Assembly (NCBI RefSeq): GCF_020532675.1
Contig: NZ_JAJAVE010000001.1
Location: forward strand, 186,001 to 250,000
Source of the DNA: Methylobacillus gramineus
GTDB taxonomy: Bacteria > Pseudomonadota > Gammaproteobacteria > Burkholderiales > Methylophilaceae
Direction of reading: 5' to 3'
Length of the DNA stretch: 64,000 nt
Part shown: positions 27,638 through 36,659 of the stretch, one piece after another
Position numbering within the stretch: position 1 is the stretch's first letter
Layout of the letters: each line of letters opens with the position of its first letter
The notes under the pieces: model-generated
What the model was told of the DNA's origin: nothing
Databases searched by the model: none
The model's input: only the letters and a program-made list of their open reading frames with translations
Program-made: the position numbers and the translations under genes

Positions 27638-29060
27638 GCTTCATCCCCACGAGTCCAGAAGTACTCGTATCCGCAGTCATATTGGCCATGATAAAAGGTA
27701 TTTCCTCGTCTCTAAAGCGGAAATGGTCTGTTTTCTTGCGCGCAATCTTAAATGCGTGATGGACGAGTAGGCTTTTGTTGGCCAGATGGATGTCTTCAGG
27801 CACACGTTGACCATTGGCTACATAATACAGCCTGAGTTTTTCACGAATGATGACGTCTAATACGCTACCGATGGTGGCTGCCTCGTCAAGCTTGGTGATA
27901 ATGCAGCCATCCAGCCCGCGGCTTTTGTAAGCCTCAATCACATCGGTCAGGGTTTCACCTGTGCTGGTGGCATTCATGCACAGAATTTTCTTGATGGGCA
28001 TACCTGTATTGGAAAGCATGGTAATTTGCTCCGCTACCATACGGTCACGCTGGCTGACACCCACTGTGTCAATCAGGATCGTGTGTTTGCCTTTCAGCTC
28101 ATTCAGCGCCAGCTTGAGATCTGCCTCGTCTTTGACCGCATGCACCATGACACCGAGTATCTTGCCGTAAATGCGTAATTGCTCATGCCCACCGATACGA
28201 TAGGAGTCAGTGGTGATGAGGGCCAGCTTTTTGGCGCCATGTTTCATGACAAAACGAGCAGCCAGTTTGGCCGTCGTCGTGGTCTTGCCCACACCTGTTG
28301 GGCCGACCAGAGCAAAAATCCCACCTTCATCCAGTATTTGCTGTTCGTCGTTGATGGTGTTCAGGTTTTTACTGATCACAGTCTGTAACCATTTCATCGC
28401 CTCGACTTCAGTGTGCTGAGCTGGAGTGTTTTCTGCAATCTGACGGGACAGGCCGGCGCTAAAGCCTGCAGCAATCATTGATTGCAGTACGCTGGATTTG
28501 GCCGGATTGCGTTGCTGAATATTACCCCAGGCCATTTCTGTCAATTGCGATTCAATCGTGCTGCGCATTGAGCGCATTTCCTTCATCATCGAAGAAAAAC
28601 CGTTTTGTGCATGCTTGGTGTCAACAGCCGGAACACCAACGGCTTTAGCTTCATGTTTGACTACAGGCTTGACCATTGCTGGAGCTTGCATTCTATTGGC
28701 GGGTTGAGGCTGAGGAGCTACTGGTGTGCGATTGTCAGCACGCTGCGCTTTTAGCTCAGCATGGTTTAATGGTTCTGCCGTCTTGAGTACGCGCTTGCTA
28801 CGACTCAGCATGGATACCAAGGTCTCTGGAGCAGGTTCTGCATGATGGGTAACAGGAGGCAGAGGCTGCTTGGTTGGTGATTTGGGTTTTGGATCATTGC
28901 TAGCGACCAGTTTTGCCATGTCCTCTTCCCGGAAAGCGAGAATTTCATTACCACCTGCGACTGCCCGGTTTGAAAGAATCACCGCATCCGCTCCCAGTTC
29001 TTGGCGCACCATATTTAATGCATCACGGGAATTTTTGCCGAAATAACGTTTGATGTTCAT
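27630..29060 (-). CDS. flhF: FlhF, flagellar placement GTPase
   Basis: 476 aa. FlhF is an SRP-type GTPase that marks the site of flagellar assembly. The B-domain N-terminus (MNIKRYFGKNSRDALNMVRQ) is followed by a low-complexity, proline-rich linker (about 50-150). The NG domain has P-loop GPTGVGKTTTTAKLAARF and G-motifs DTVGVSQRDRM and TKLDEAATIGSVLDV. It overlaps flhA by 4 bases and flhG by 8. In other species it works with FlhG, which here has a lost P-loop. Confidence 0.96.
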   Translation of the reverse strand: MNIKRYFGKNSRDALNMVRQELGADAVILSNRAVAGGNEILAFREEDMAKLVASNDPKPKSPTKQPLPPVTHHAEPAPETLVSMLSRSKRVLKTAEPLNHAELKAQRADNRTPVAPQPQPANRMQAPAMVKPVVKHEAKAVGVPAVDTKHAQNGFSSMMKEMRSMRSTIESQLTEMAWGNIQQRNPAKSSVLQSMIAAGFSAGLSRQIAENTPAQHTEVEAMKWLQTVISKNLNTINDEQQILDEGGIFALVGPTGVGKTTTTAKLAARFVMKHGAKKLALITTDSYRIGGHEQLRIYGKILGVMVHAVKDEADLKLALNELKGKHTILIDTVGVSQRDRMVAEQITMLSNTGMPIKKILCMNATSTGETLTDVIEAYKSRGLDGCIITKLDEAATIGSVLDVIIREKLRLYYVANGQRVPEDIHLANKSLLVHHAFKIARKKTDHFRFRDEEIPFIMANMTADTSTSGLVGMKHD

Positions 29061-31129
29061 GCTTGGCCTCCAATCAGACTGGTAACGCGTATGGTTTTCG
29101 TATCAGGTAGTTCTTCATGAGCCAGTACACGCAATCGCGGTACTGCTCTTCTCAGGAATCTGGACAGGGCAGTGCGTAAAGCGCCAGGTACCAGTAACAC
29201 CGGTGCCATTCCCATTTGTTCTTGTTGTTTTGCTGCATTGGCGGTTTGTGTCGACAAGGTATCTGCGAGTCCCGGTTCTATTGCGGCGGCGCCAGCGGCG
29301 GTAGATTGCAAGGCTTGTAACAACAGGCGCTCCAGATTGTGATCCAGCGCCATCACGGGCACTTCATTGCTGCTGGGGAACAATTGCTGCACGATCGCTC
29401 TGCCTAGCTGCACGCGAATGAGTGAGGTGAGCTCGTCGGTATCCTGAACGCGTGGTGCATGTTCAGAGAGGGTTTCAATGATGGTGCGCATGTCTCGAAT
29501 GTGTACACCCTCGATCAGCAGATTCTGCAGTACTTTTTGTACTACAGACAGGCTGAGCAGCTTGGGCACCAGGTCTTCCACCAGTTTGGGGGCTTCTTTG
29601 CCAATATGATCCAATAGCTGCTGAACTTCCTGGCGGCCTAGCAGCTCAGCGGCGTGTGAGGTAATCATGTGGTTCAGGTGCGTCGCGATCACGGTGCTGG
29701 TATCCACTACGGTATATCCCATGGCCTGGGCTTGATCGCGCATATTTGCCTCGATCCAGACGGCTGGCAGGCCAAAGGCAGGGTCCATAGTGGCGGTGCC
29801 TTGCAGTTCGCCTGTCACGTTACCGGGATCTATCGCAAGGTATTGACCCGGATAGGATTCACCATTGGCAAGTTCAACCCCTTTCAAGGTAATCCGGTAG
29901 CCTGCTGGCTTCAGTTCCAGGTTGTCGCGAATATGGATGGCAGGGGGCAGGAAACCCACTTCCTGAGCAAACTTCTTGCGTAGTCCTTTTATACGCTTTA
30001 ACAAATCTCCGCCTTGCGCCATATCCACCAAGGGAATCAACCGATAGCCAACTTCAAGGCCGATCACATCCACCGGCAAGACATCGTCCCAACTGGCTTC
30101 TGGAGAGTCTGCGACTGGGGCAGGGGCTGACTCTGTTGCCACTTCTGCAGATTGCTGCTTTTTGTCGGCGGTATATGCAATCCATGCTAATAATCCAGCA
30201 AGTAGCAAAAAGGCAAAGTGTGGCATGCCTGGAATCAATCCCAAGCCAGCAATAATGCCTGCGGTCACGTAAATGGCTTTAGGCTTGGAGAATAGCTGGC
30301 CAATCAACTGGTTGCCAATATCGCGATCATCCGCAACACGCGAAACCACCACACCTGCTGCTACGGAAATGATGAGGGCAGGAATCTGAGCCACCAGGCC
30401 ATCACCAATCGCAAGCAATGTATAGTTCTTGACGGCCTCGCTGAAGCTCAGGTCGTGTTGAGCCATGCCCACGATCAGGCCGCCGATAATATTGATGATG
30501 ATGACTAGAATACCGGCAACCGCATCGCCTCGTACGTATTTACTAGCACCATCCATGGCACCGTAGAATTCAGCTTCCTGGCTGATTTCCTTGCGACGTT
30601 TGCGGGCATCCTCTTCTCCAATCAATCCCGCATTTAAGTCGGCATCAATCGCCATCTGCTTACCAGGCATCGCGTCCAAGGTGAAGCGTGCTCCGACTTC
30701 TGCAATCCGCCCTGCGCCTTTTGTCACCACGACAAAGTTGATGATGGTGAGGATGACGAAGACAACGATACCGACGGTGTAGTTGCCGCCGATCAGGAAG
30801 TGGCCAAAAGCCTCAATCACCTTGCCGGCTGCATCAGGACCTGTATGCCCTTCGGTCAGTACCACGCGGGTTGATGCCACATTGAGCGAAAGGCGCAACA
30901 TGGTGGTGACCAGCAGTATGGTAGGGAATGCAATGAAGTCCAGAGGTTTGGTGGTTTGTAAGCCTATGAGCAATACCAGGATGGACAGGGCAATATTGAA
31001 GCTAAACAGCGCATCCAGTGCGATTGCCGGCAAAGGCAGTATCATCATTGCCAGCAACATGATGATGATAAGCGGAGCCGCTAATGAGCTACCGCCACTC
31101 AGCCATGCGGGGAATTTGATGGCATTCAT
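29057..31129 (-). CDS. flhA: FlhA, flagellar export gate protein
   Basis: 690 aa. The N-terminal half has about eight membrane helices and the FHIPEP-type loop (AEVGARFTLDAMPGKQMAID, then ADLNAGLIGEEDARKRRKEI). The C-terminal half is the nonameric cytoplasmic ring that docks chaperone-substrate complexes. The start overlaps flhB by 4 bases and the stop overlaps flhF. Full length and well conserved. Confidence 0.98.
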   Translation of the reverse strand: MNAIKFPAWLSGGSSLAAPLIIIMLLAMMILPLPAIALDALFSFNIALSILVLLIGLQTTKPLDFIAFPTILLVTTMLRLSLNVASTRVVLTEGHTGPDAAGKVIEAFGHFLIGGNYTVGIVVFVILTIINFVVVTKGAGRIAEVGARFTLDAMPGKQMAIDADLNAGLIGEEDARKRRKEISQEAEFYGAMDGASKYVRGDAVAGILVIIINIIGGLIVGMAQHDLSFSEAVKNYTLLAIGDGLVAQIPALIISVAAGVVVSRVADDRDIGNQLIGQLFSKPKAIYVTAGIIAGLGLIPGMPHFAFLLLAGLLAWIAYTADKKQQSAEVATESAPAPVADSPEASWDDVLPVDVIGLEVGYRLIPLVDMAQGGDLLKRIKGLRKKFAQEVGFLPPAIHIRDNLELKPAGYRITLKGVELANGESYPGQYLAIDPGNVTGELQGTATMDPAFGLPAVWIEANMRDQAQAMGYTVVDTSTVIATHLNHMITSHAAELLGRQEVQQLLDHIGKEAPKLVEDLVPKLLSLSVVQKVLQNLLIEGVHIRDMRTIIETLSEHAPRVQDTDELTSLIRVQLGRAIVQQLFPSSNEVPVMALDHNLERLLLQALQSTAAGAAAIEPGLADTLSTQTANAAKQQEQMGMAPVLLVPGALRTALSRFLRRAVPRLRVLAHEELPDTKTIRVTSLIGGQA

Positions 31130-32274
31130 GCATTAGCTCCTTGGAAATGAGGATCCAGAGCATCTGGTACATCAAGTGCCCTTGGTACATCGGGGTAATA
31201 ACCGCCCTGAGTCTTGTAAGTGCGTAATTGAAAGATATAGGCAAGAATTTCAGCTACTGCGGCATACAGCGCCTGTGGAATCTCATCGCCAAGCTCAGTA
31301 TGCGCATACAGTGCCCGAGCTAGCTTGGGCGATTCCAGTGTAGGGACTTGATGTTCACTGGCAATTTCTCGAATTTTCAGGGCAATATCATCAGCGCCCT
31401 TGGCAATGACTCTAGGGGCGCCCATCAGGCCATCGTCATACTTGATCGCTACCGCGTAGTGCGTAGGATTGGTAATCACCACATCCGCCTTGGGAATTTC
31501 CGCCATCATGCGGCGGCGTGCCATTTCTCGTTGTTGTTGGCGAATGCGCGCTTTTATTTCTGGGTTACCTTCGCTTTCCTTGGACTCTTGTTTTACTTCT
31601 TCCTTGGTCATTTTCAACTTGTTGTTGTAATTCCAAAGTTGGTAGGGCACATCAATGATCGCGATCAATACCAAGGCAGACACAATGAATAGAAATCCCT
31701 TGATCAGGATGCCATCGACTTGGGCAATGCTGCTTTCCAATGGTTGTGTGGAAAGTGACAGGATCATGTCGAAATCATGTGCCATCACCATATAAGACAC
31801 AGATCCCACCAGGATGGCTTTAAGGACCGCTTTCACAAGTTCGACCAAAGAGTTTTTGGAGAACAGATTGGAAATGCCATTGATCGGATTGAGCTTGCTG
31901 AACTTGGGCATAAAAGCCTTGCTGCTCACATTCCAGCCGCCAATCAATGCAGGTGAACCAATAATGACAATCAGCAGTAGCAGTGCGAGTGGGGCAAAGG
32001 CAATAAGCAAATCCAGAATGCCAGCGCTGATTTTGCTAATCAGCAGGTTGAAGTCGAAAGCGGATTCGCGGCTGATACGTAAATTGCTATGCATATTAAC
32101 CAGCATGGCCTGATTCAGGCGTCCCCCCATCATCAATAGCCCCATGCCTCCAGCCAGCAGCACGGTACAGGTAGCCAACTCACGCGAGCGAGGAACGTCA
32201 CCTTCTTCCCGCGCTTTCTCTATGCGCCGGCCTGTGGGCTGTTCTGTTTTCTCTAAATCGCTATCTTGCGCCAT
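31126..32274 (-). CDS. flhB: FlhB, flagellar export gate/specificity switch
   Basis: 382 aa. Four membrane helices (about 35-50, 85-110, 145-165 and 190-212) are followed by the cytoplasmic domain with the autocleavage motif NPTH at residues 269-272, the same numbering as in enteric FlhB. Cleavage between N269 and P270 lets FliK switch export from hook to filament substrates. It heads the flhB-flhA-flhF-flhG-fliA-motC-motD operon. Confidence 0.98.
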   Translation of the reverse strand: MAQDSDLEKTEQPTGRRIEKAREEGDVPRSRELATCTVLLAGGMGLLMMGGRLNQAMLVNMHSNLRISRESAFDFNLLISKISAGILDLLIAFAPLALLLLIVIIGSPALIGGWNVSSKAFMPKFSKLNPINGISNLFSKNSLVELVKAVLKAILVGSVSYMVMAHDFDMILSLSTQPLESSIAQVDGILIKGFLFIVSALVLIAIIDVPYQLWNYNNKLKMTKEEVKQESKESEGNPEIKARIRQQQREMARRRMMAEIPKADVVITNPTHYAVAIKYDDGLMGAPRVIAKGADDIALKIREIASEHQVPTLESPKLARALYAHTELGDEIPQALYAAVAEILAYIFQLRTYKTQGGYYPDVPRALDVPDALDPHFQGANA

Positions 32275-32848
32275 GTTCTTGACTCCACTGTTGCTGCTGC
32301 ATCTTCTATCTGGATCATGCTGCTTTGATCGATGGCTGCATTATTCGGCACGGTGTAAGCAATGAAATCGAAGAACAGAAGGGATAAAGCCACGCATTCT
32401 TTTTGGAAGATGGTAAAAATTCTTCTAAAAATCCCTAAAGTTTCTCTAAATGAGGTCGTTAGTTGTATTAAGTGGAAAATATTTACATTTATTTTTTTAA
32501 TTAAATCAGTTGGTTATAAAATAAATCAAATATTTTTAAAAATTATCCTAAAGATTATTTAAGTGCTGCCGTTAAGTGTTTATGAATACGGAAGAACAAT
32601 TAAGGACGAATTTAAAGTTAGATTAATTAGCCTCAATTAAAACTAGCTGGTGCAGTAAAGCTCCTCTGAAAGTCTTGTCTCCCAAGGCCGATACAGTGTT
32701 TGTAAGACAAACACTGTATCGGCTATGTTCGTTCGTCTTACGAAAAAAACCGACGAACCCCAGTATGTACATCCCTCCAAAGCGATCAAAGTACGCCTCA
32801 ACCGCACTACACATTTTGTAGCGCTAACTTCTCGCTAAGGGGACTGAA
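32275..32848. other. 574-base AT-rich divergent control region of flhB and flhD
   Basis: No convincing gene. The stretch at about 32400-32640 is strongly AT-rich, unlike its surroundings, with runs such as TTTATTTTTTTAATTAAAT. It should carry the promoters for the flhB operon and for flhDC. A short lysine/isoleucine-rich open frame (32362-32562) looks like a by-product of composition. A perfect long hairpin lies at 32687-32723, described separately. Near the flhD start TAGCG (32819-32823) can pair with CGCTA (32833-32837), just before the ribosome-binding site AAGGGGA. Confidence 0.6.
32687..32723 (+). promoter_or_regulatory. Perfect 17-bp hairpin upstream of flhD
   Basis: GCCGATACAGTGTTTGT (32687-32703) and its exact complement ACAAACACTGTATCGGC (32707-32723) flank a 3-base loop. 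No T-run follows, so it is not an ordinary terminator. It ends 126 bases before the flhD start. Bases 32702-32712 can instead pair with 32731-32741 (10 of 11), and 32705-32710 with TTGTCT at 32675-32680. These mutually exclusive pairings suggest a leader control element, or a strong operator at DNA level. Confidence 0.55.
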
Positions 32849-33166
32849 ATGAACGAACAAGAAATCATGGCCGAAATCAAAGATGCTAACTTGAGTTATT
32901 TGATGCTGGCTCAACAAATGATTCGTGCCGACAAGGCAACCGCCATTTTCCGCTTGGGGTTAAGCGGTGAGATTGCTGATTTGCTGGAAAGTTTGAGCAA
33001 TGCTCAGTTGCTCAAGTTGAGTAGCTTTAACATGATGCTCACACGTTTCCGTTTCGATGACACTGCAATCCTTGGCATGCTGACTAGTTATACTAAAGAC
33101 AGAATGCAGGCTCAAGCCCATGCTGCCATTCTGATGGCTGGTCATGGTGTGGAAGAAATAGCGTAA
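32849..33166 (+). CDS. flhD: FlhD, flagellar master regulator subunit
   Basis: 105 aa. FlhD forms the D4C2 complex with FlhC that activates early flagellar promoters with sigma-70. The family pattern is clear: EIKDANLSYLMLAQQMIRAD, KATAIFRLGLSGEIADLLES and LSSFNMMLTRFRFD. It is all helical. AAGGGGACTGAA precedes the ATG. flhC follows after 50 bases. The presence of flhDC rather than FleQ or FlrC fits a betaproteobacterium. Confidence 0.96.
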   Translation: MNEQEIMAEIKDANLSYLMLAQQMIRADKATAIFRLGLSGEIADLLESLSNAQLLKLSSFNMMLTRFRFDDTAILGMLTSYTKDRMQAQAHAAILMAGHGVEEIA

Positions 33167-33216
33167 TCATTCGCTTGCGTTATTACTGACACAGAAAATC
33201 CGGGGGGATACTAAAA

Positions 33217-33771
33217 ATGAGCAAAAGCGTTATTAATGAGTCTGAGCAAATCCAGTTGGCAATTCAGATGATCAATCTGGGGGCAAGACTTCAATTACTT
33301 GAATCCCAAACGACTTTGTCACGTGAGCGCTTGATCAAGTTGTATAAAGAAATAAGAGGCATGTCTCCACCCAAGGGTATGTTGCCGTTTTCTACTGATT
33401 GGTTTCTCACTTGGCAGCCCAACATTCATTCCTCGATATTTGTGAATATCTATAAGTTCCTGGTTGAGCATGCGGGTGTTGAGGGTATTGTTGCCATCAT
33501 GAAGGCGTACAAATTGTATTTGCAACAAGTGGGAAGTGAGCCGGGTGATGAGTCTGTGCTTTCGCTGACTAGGGCTTGGACGTTAGTGCGATTTCTTGAT
33601 AGCAAAATGCTTAAAACTCAAAGATGCAGCTGTTGTGGCGGTAATTTTGTAGTCAATGCCTATGATTTGCACGAAGACTACCAATGTAATTTATGCCATG
33701 TCCCATCACGGGCAGGCAAGACCAAAAAATCCAGAGAGCTGGCAGCGCAGGCAGCAGCCCTGAGTGCTTAA
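33217..33771 (+). CDS. flhC: FlhC, flagellar master regulator subunit
   Basis: 184 aa. FlhC is the main DNA-binding half of the FlhD4C2 activator. The zinc site is seen in the C-terminal part as CSCC (137-140) and CNLC (157-160). These four cysteines have the same numbering as in E. coli. The N-terminal helical part (QIQLAIQMINLGARLQLLES) fits the family. It is followed by an unrelated methyltransferase-like gene. Confidence 0.97.
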   Translation: MSKSVINESEQIQLAIQMINLGARLQLLESQTTLSRERLIKLYKEIRGMSPPKGMLPFSTDWFLTWQPNIHSSIFVNIYKFLVEHAGVEGIVAIMKAYKLYLQQVGSEPGDESVLSLTRAWTLVRFLDSKMLKTQRCSCCGGNFVVNAYDLHEDYQCNLCHVPSRAGKTKKSRELAAQAAALSA

Positions 33772-33822
33772 TGTCGTGCGTATGTGACCTTGATGGAGTG
33801 GTGAATTTCAAGTCACTATCTT

Positions 33823-34620
33823 ATGCAGTCTAAGCAAGATTCAGTCTCCGAGTTAAGTGGTGCCAGGAAGCGGTTTCCCCCCGCTATCCTGGCTTTTTTT
33901 ATTCAACTGGTAGCATTGGGCCTGACCTGGGTAATACTTCAAGTGGGCTATATGTTGTTTGCGGTGACTTTAGCCGGTTGGGGGATATGTCTCCTGCAAT
34001 CCGTGATTTCCGCTCTGCTTGCGACAGGCTTGCGTATGGCAGTGTGGTGGCGAATCATTCACTTTCTGTTCCCTGTCACGATTTTTTTTATGCTGCAGTG
34101 GAATGTCCCGCCCTGGGTTTATCTGTCTGCTTTTCTCTTCACCCTGGCTTTATTCTGGAGCACTTTCAAGACTCAGGTGCCGTTTTATCCTTCCTTGCCC
34201 ACCACCTGGCGTCAGGTCAAGCAATTGATTCCAGAAGACAAACCAGTCAGTATCCTGGACGTGGGGAGTGGGCTTGGCGGACTGGTCATGTATTTGGCAC
34301 GGGAAAGGCCAAATGCTGCATGTGCTGGAATTGAGGTAGCTCCTTTACCATGGCTGATTAGCGCTCTATTGGCTGTTATAAAAAAATCTTCAGCAAGATT
34401 CAAGTATGGCAATTATCAAGCCGTTAACCTTTCTGAGTACGACGTAGTATTTGCGTACCTCTCCCCAGCTGCCATGCCTGAGTTATGGCAAAAAGCGGTA
34501 AAGGAAATGCGGTCGGGTAGTGTGCTTATCAGTTACGAGTTTGAGATCCCAGGGATAACTCCCAAGTTGCAGATTCAGGATAGGCCAGACTCACCATGCA
34601 TTTTCGTGTGGGAGTTTTAA
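33823..34620 (+). CDS. Membrane-anchored class I SAM methyltransferase-like protein
   Basis: 265 aa. The N-terminal half holds about four membrane helices (roughly 18-40, 42-65, 72-90 and 95-112). The soluble half contains a SAM-binding glycine loop, ILDVGSGLGGLVMYLA (about 143-158), then an acidic residue ending strand 2 (CAGIEVAPLPWL). A later strand, YDVVFAYLSPAAMPELWQKA, stands in the position of motif IV. This is the general shape of a class I methyltransferase; substrate unknown. It lies between flhC and motA, where methyltransferases are not standard. Its only links to motility are position and strand. Confidence 0.78.
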   Translation: MQSKQDSVSELSGARKRFPPAILAFFIQLVALGLTWVILQVGYMLFAVTLAGWGICLLQSVISALLATGLRMAVWWRIIHFLFPVTIFFMLQWNVPPWVYLSAFLFTLALFWSTFKTQVPFYPSLPTTWRQVKQLIPEDKPVSILDVGSGLGGLVMYLARERPNAACAGIEVAPLPWLISALLAVIKKSSARFKYGNYQAVNLSEYDVVFAYLSPAAMPELWQKAVKEMRSGSVLISYEFEIPGITPKLQIQDRPDSPCIFVWEF

Positions 34621-34789
34621 GTGGCGTGTAGTTATATGTGCCATGGTAGAGGGTATTCAGGCGTTTGATGTTGCAACGGAAATAAGCCATTAATCCAGTT
34701 TAATTCCCAGTATTGCAATGTTGGCTTGCTTGCTATTCTGAGGTTAATTTAAAGCGGGCAAAATTTAAGCCTGCGCGGAGCTTGCACTC

Positions 34790-35650
34790 ATGCTTGTGAT
34801 TATTGGATATTTAGTGGTATTGGGGAGTGTGTTTGGAGGCTTTGCAATGGCTGGCGGCCATCTGGCGGCCCTATTCCAGCCGCTTGAGTTGCTCATGATT
34901 GGTGGGGCTGCCATTGGCGCTTTTCTTGTCGGTAATGATGCCAAGGCCATCAAGGCTACCATCAAGGCATTACCCACTGTGTTTAAAGGATCCAAATATA
35001 CCAAGACACGCTATATGGATCTCCTGGCGCTGTTGTTTGAGATACTAACCAAAATCCGTCGTGACGGCATGATGTCAATTGAAAATGACATCGAGAATCC
35101 TGAGAGTAGCCCAATTTTCTCTAAATATCCTGATTTGCTTTCTGATCATCATCTGATTGATTTTGTTGCAGATTATCTTCGATTGATGTCATCAGGCAAT
35201 ATGGATGCGTTTCAGATTGAAAATCTGATGGATAACGAGATCGACACCCATCATCACGAAAGCATGGTGCCTTCTCACTGTATCGCTCGCCTGGGTGATG
35301 GCATGCCAGCATTTGGTATTGTGGCGGCGGTGATGGGGGTGGTGCATACCATGGAGTCGGTGGGCCTTCCTCCAAACGAACTGGGCATGTTGATTGCCCA
35401 TGCGCTGGTGGGTACTTTCCTTGGCATTCTCCTGGCTTATGGTTTCGTTGGCCCCTTGGCTAGCCTGTTGGAGGGGAAAGCGGATGAATCTTCCAAGATG
35501 TTCCAGTGTGCCAAGGTCACATTCCTTGCCAGCCTGAACAGCTATGCTCCTGCAATCGCCGTCGAGTTTGGCCGCAAGGTCTTGTATTCCACAGAGCGTC
35601 CTGAGTTTGCTGAGCTGGAAGCCCACGTCAAGCAGGCCAAGGCCCGCTAG
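34790..35650 (+). CDS. motA: MotA, flagellar stator subunit
   Basis: 286 aa with four membrane helices (about 2-22, 30-50, 170-190 and 203-223). The cytoplasmic loop carries the residues that meet FliG. Family blocks: GGAAIGAFLVGNDAKAIKAT, DGMPAFGIVAAVMGVVHTME and ALVGTFLGILLAYGFVGPLA. It is the pentameric half of the proton channel, with motB 15 bases downstream. It heads the chemotaxis/motor run. Confidence 0.97.
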   Translation: MLVIIGYLVVLGSVFGGFAMAGGHLAALFQPLELLMIGGAAIGAFLVGNDAKAIKATIKALPTVFKGSKYTKTRYMDLLALLFEILTKIRRDGMMSIENDIENPESSPIFSKYPDLLSDHHLIDFVADYLRLMSSGNMDAFQIENLMDNEIDTHHHESMVPSHCIARLGDGMPAFGIVAAVMGVVHTMESVGLPPNELGMLIAHALVGTFLGILLAYGFVGPLASLLEGKADESSKMFQCAKVTFLASLNSYAPAIAVEFGRKVLYSTERPEFAELEAHVKQAKAR

Positions 35651-35665
35651 TCGCGGAGAGTTGAG

Positions 35666-36592
35666 ATGGCTCAGGAAAACGTCAAAATAATTGTCAAGCG
35701 CGTCAAAGGCCATGGCGGCGGTCATCATGGCGGCGCCTGGAAAATTGCCTATGCTGACTTTGTCACTGCGATGATGGCGTTTTTCCTGCTGATGTGGCTA
35801 TTGGGGTCTACGAGTAAGGCAGAGCTAGAGGGTATTTCTGAGTATTTCAAAACTCCCTTGAAGGTCGCCATGAAGGGTGGCCCTGGAGCTGGGGCGAGTG
35901 ACAGTGTACTCAAGGGCGGTGGCAATGATATGACCAAGAAACAAGGTCAGATCAGAAAAGCGCAAGATATCGAGGGCAAGAAAAAACCTGATCTCAAATC
36001 AGCAAAAGAGGCAGTCGCCAAGGCTGAGCATGAAAGATTGAAGGAATTGAAAGCCCGGATAGAAGAAGCGATTGAGGCTAGCAAGACGCTACAGCAATTC
36101 AAAAAACAATTGTTGTTGGACATCACCACCGAGGGCTTGCGCATCCAGATTGTGGATGAGCAGAACCGCCCGATGTTTGCATCTTCCAAAGCCGAACTCC
36201 AACCATATGCCAAACAGATACTGCATGAAATTGGGCAGTTACTGAATGATGTTCCCAACAAGATCAGCCTGTCCGGACATACCGATGCAGCTCCATATCC
36301 TAGTGGTGAACGATACTACAGTAACTGGGAGCTATCTTCTGATCGTGCCAATGCTTCTCGTCGGGAGTTGGTATCTGGTGGCATGAAGGAAGAGAAACTG
36401 TTGAGAGTGGTCGGCTTGTCTTCCGCTGTTCTGTTTGACAAAGAGAACTCCTTGAACCCAGTCAATCGACGTATCAGTATTATTATCATGAACAAAAAGG
36501 CAGAGGAAGACACCATGAATGACAATGGTTCGGCGGATGTTAATTCTGCTGAGGAAGTCCCTGTTGCCGCAGAAAGCTTAAATAAATCATGA
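35666..36592 (+). CDS. motB: MotB, flagellar stator subunit
   Basis: 308 aa. A histidine/glycine-rich N-terminus precedes a single membrane helix with the proton-carrying aspartate (WKIAYADFVTAMMAFFLLMW, Asp31). A plug/linker region and the OmpA-like peptidoglycan-binding domain follow (LSGHTDAAPY, SNWELSSDRANASRRELV). It is the partner of MotA. A second stator pair, motCD, is present at 24542-26088. Confidence 0.97.
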   Translation: MAQENVKIIVKRVKGHGGGHHGGAWKIAYADFVTAMMAFFLLMWLLGSTSKAELEGISEYFKTPLKVAMKGGPGAGASDSVLKGGGNDMTKKQGQIRKAQDIEGKKKPDLKSAKEAVAKAEHERLKELKARIEEAIEASKTLQQFKKQLLLDITTEGLRIQIVDEQNRPMFASSKAELQPYAKQILHEIGQLLNDVPNKISLSGHTDAAPYPSGERYYSNWELSSDRANASRRELVSGGMKEEKLLRVVGLSSAVLFDKENSLNPVNRRISIIIMNKKAEEDTMNDNGSADVNSAEEVPVAAESLNKS

Positions 36593-36659
36593 ATATGATC
36601 AAGAGGCATTTATCTCTTGTATTTGGCAGATTGAATCAGGCATAGACAGGATAGTTTAT

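Noticed and set aside
32362-32562. 66-codon open frame upstream of flhD
   Set aside because: Lysine/isoleucine/phenylalanine content reflects the AT-rich DNA; there is no ribosome-binding site or family match, and it lies in a control region.
32687-32723. Hairpin before flhD as an intrinsic terminator or transposon end
   Set aside because: No T-run follows on either strand, and there is no transposase, target duplication or second copy in the window.
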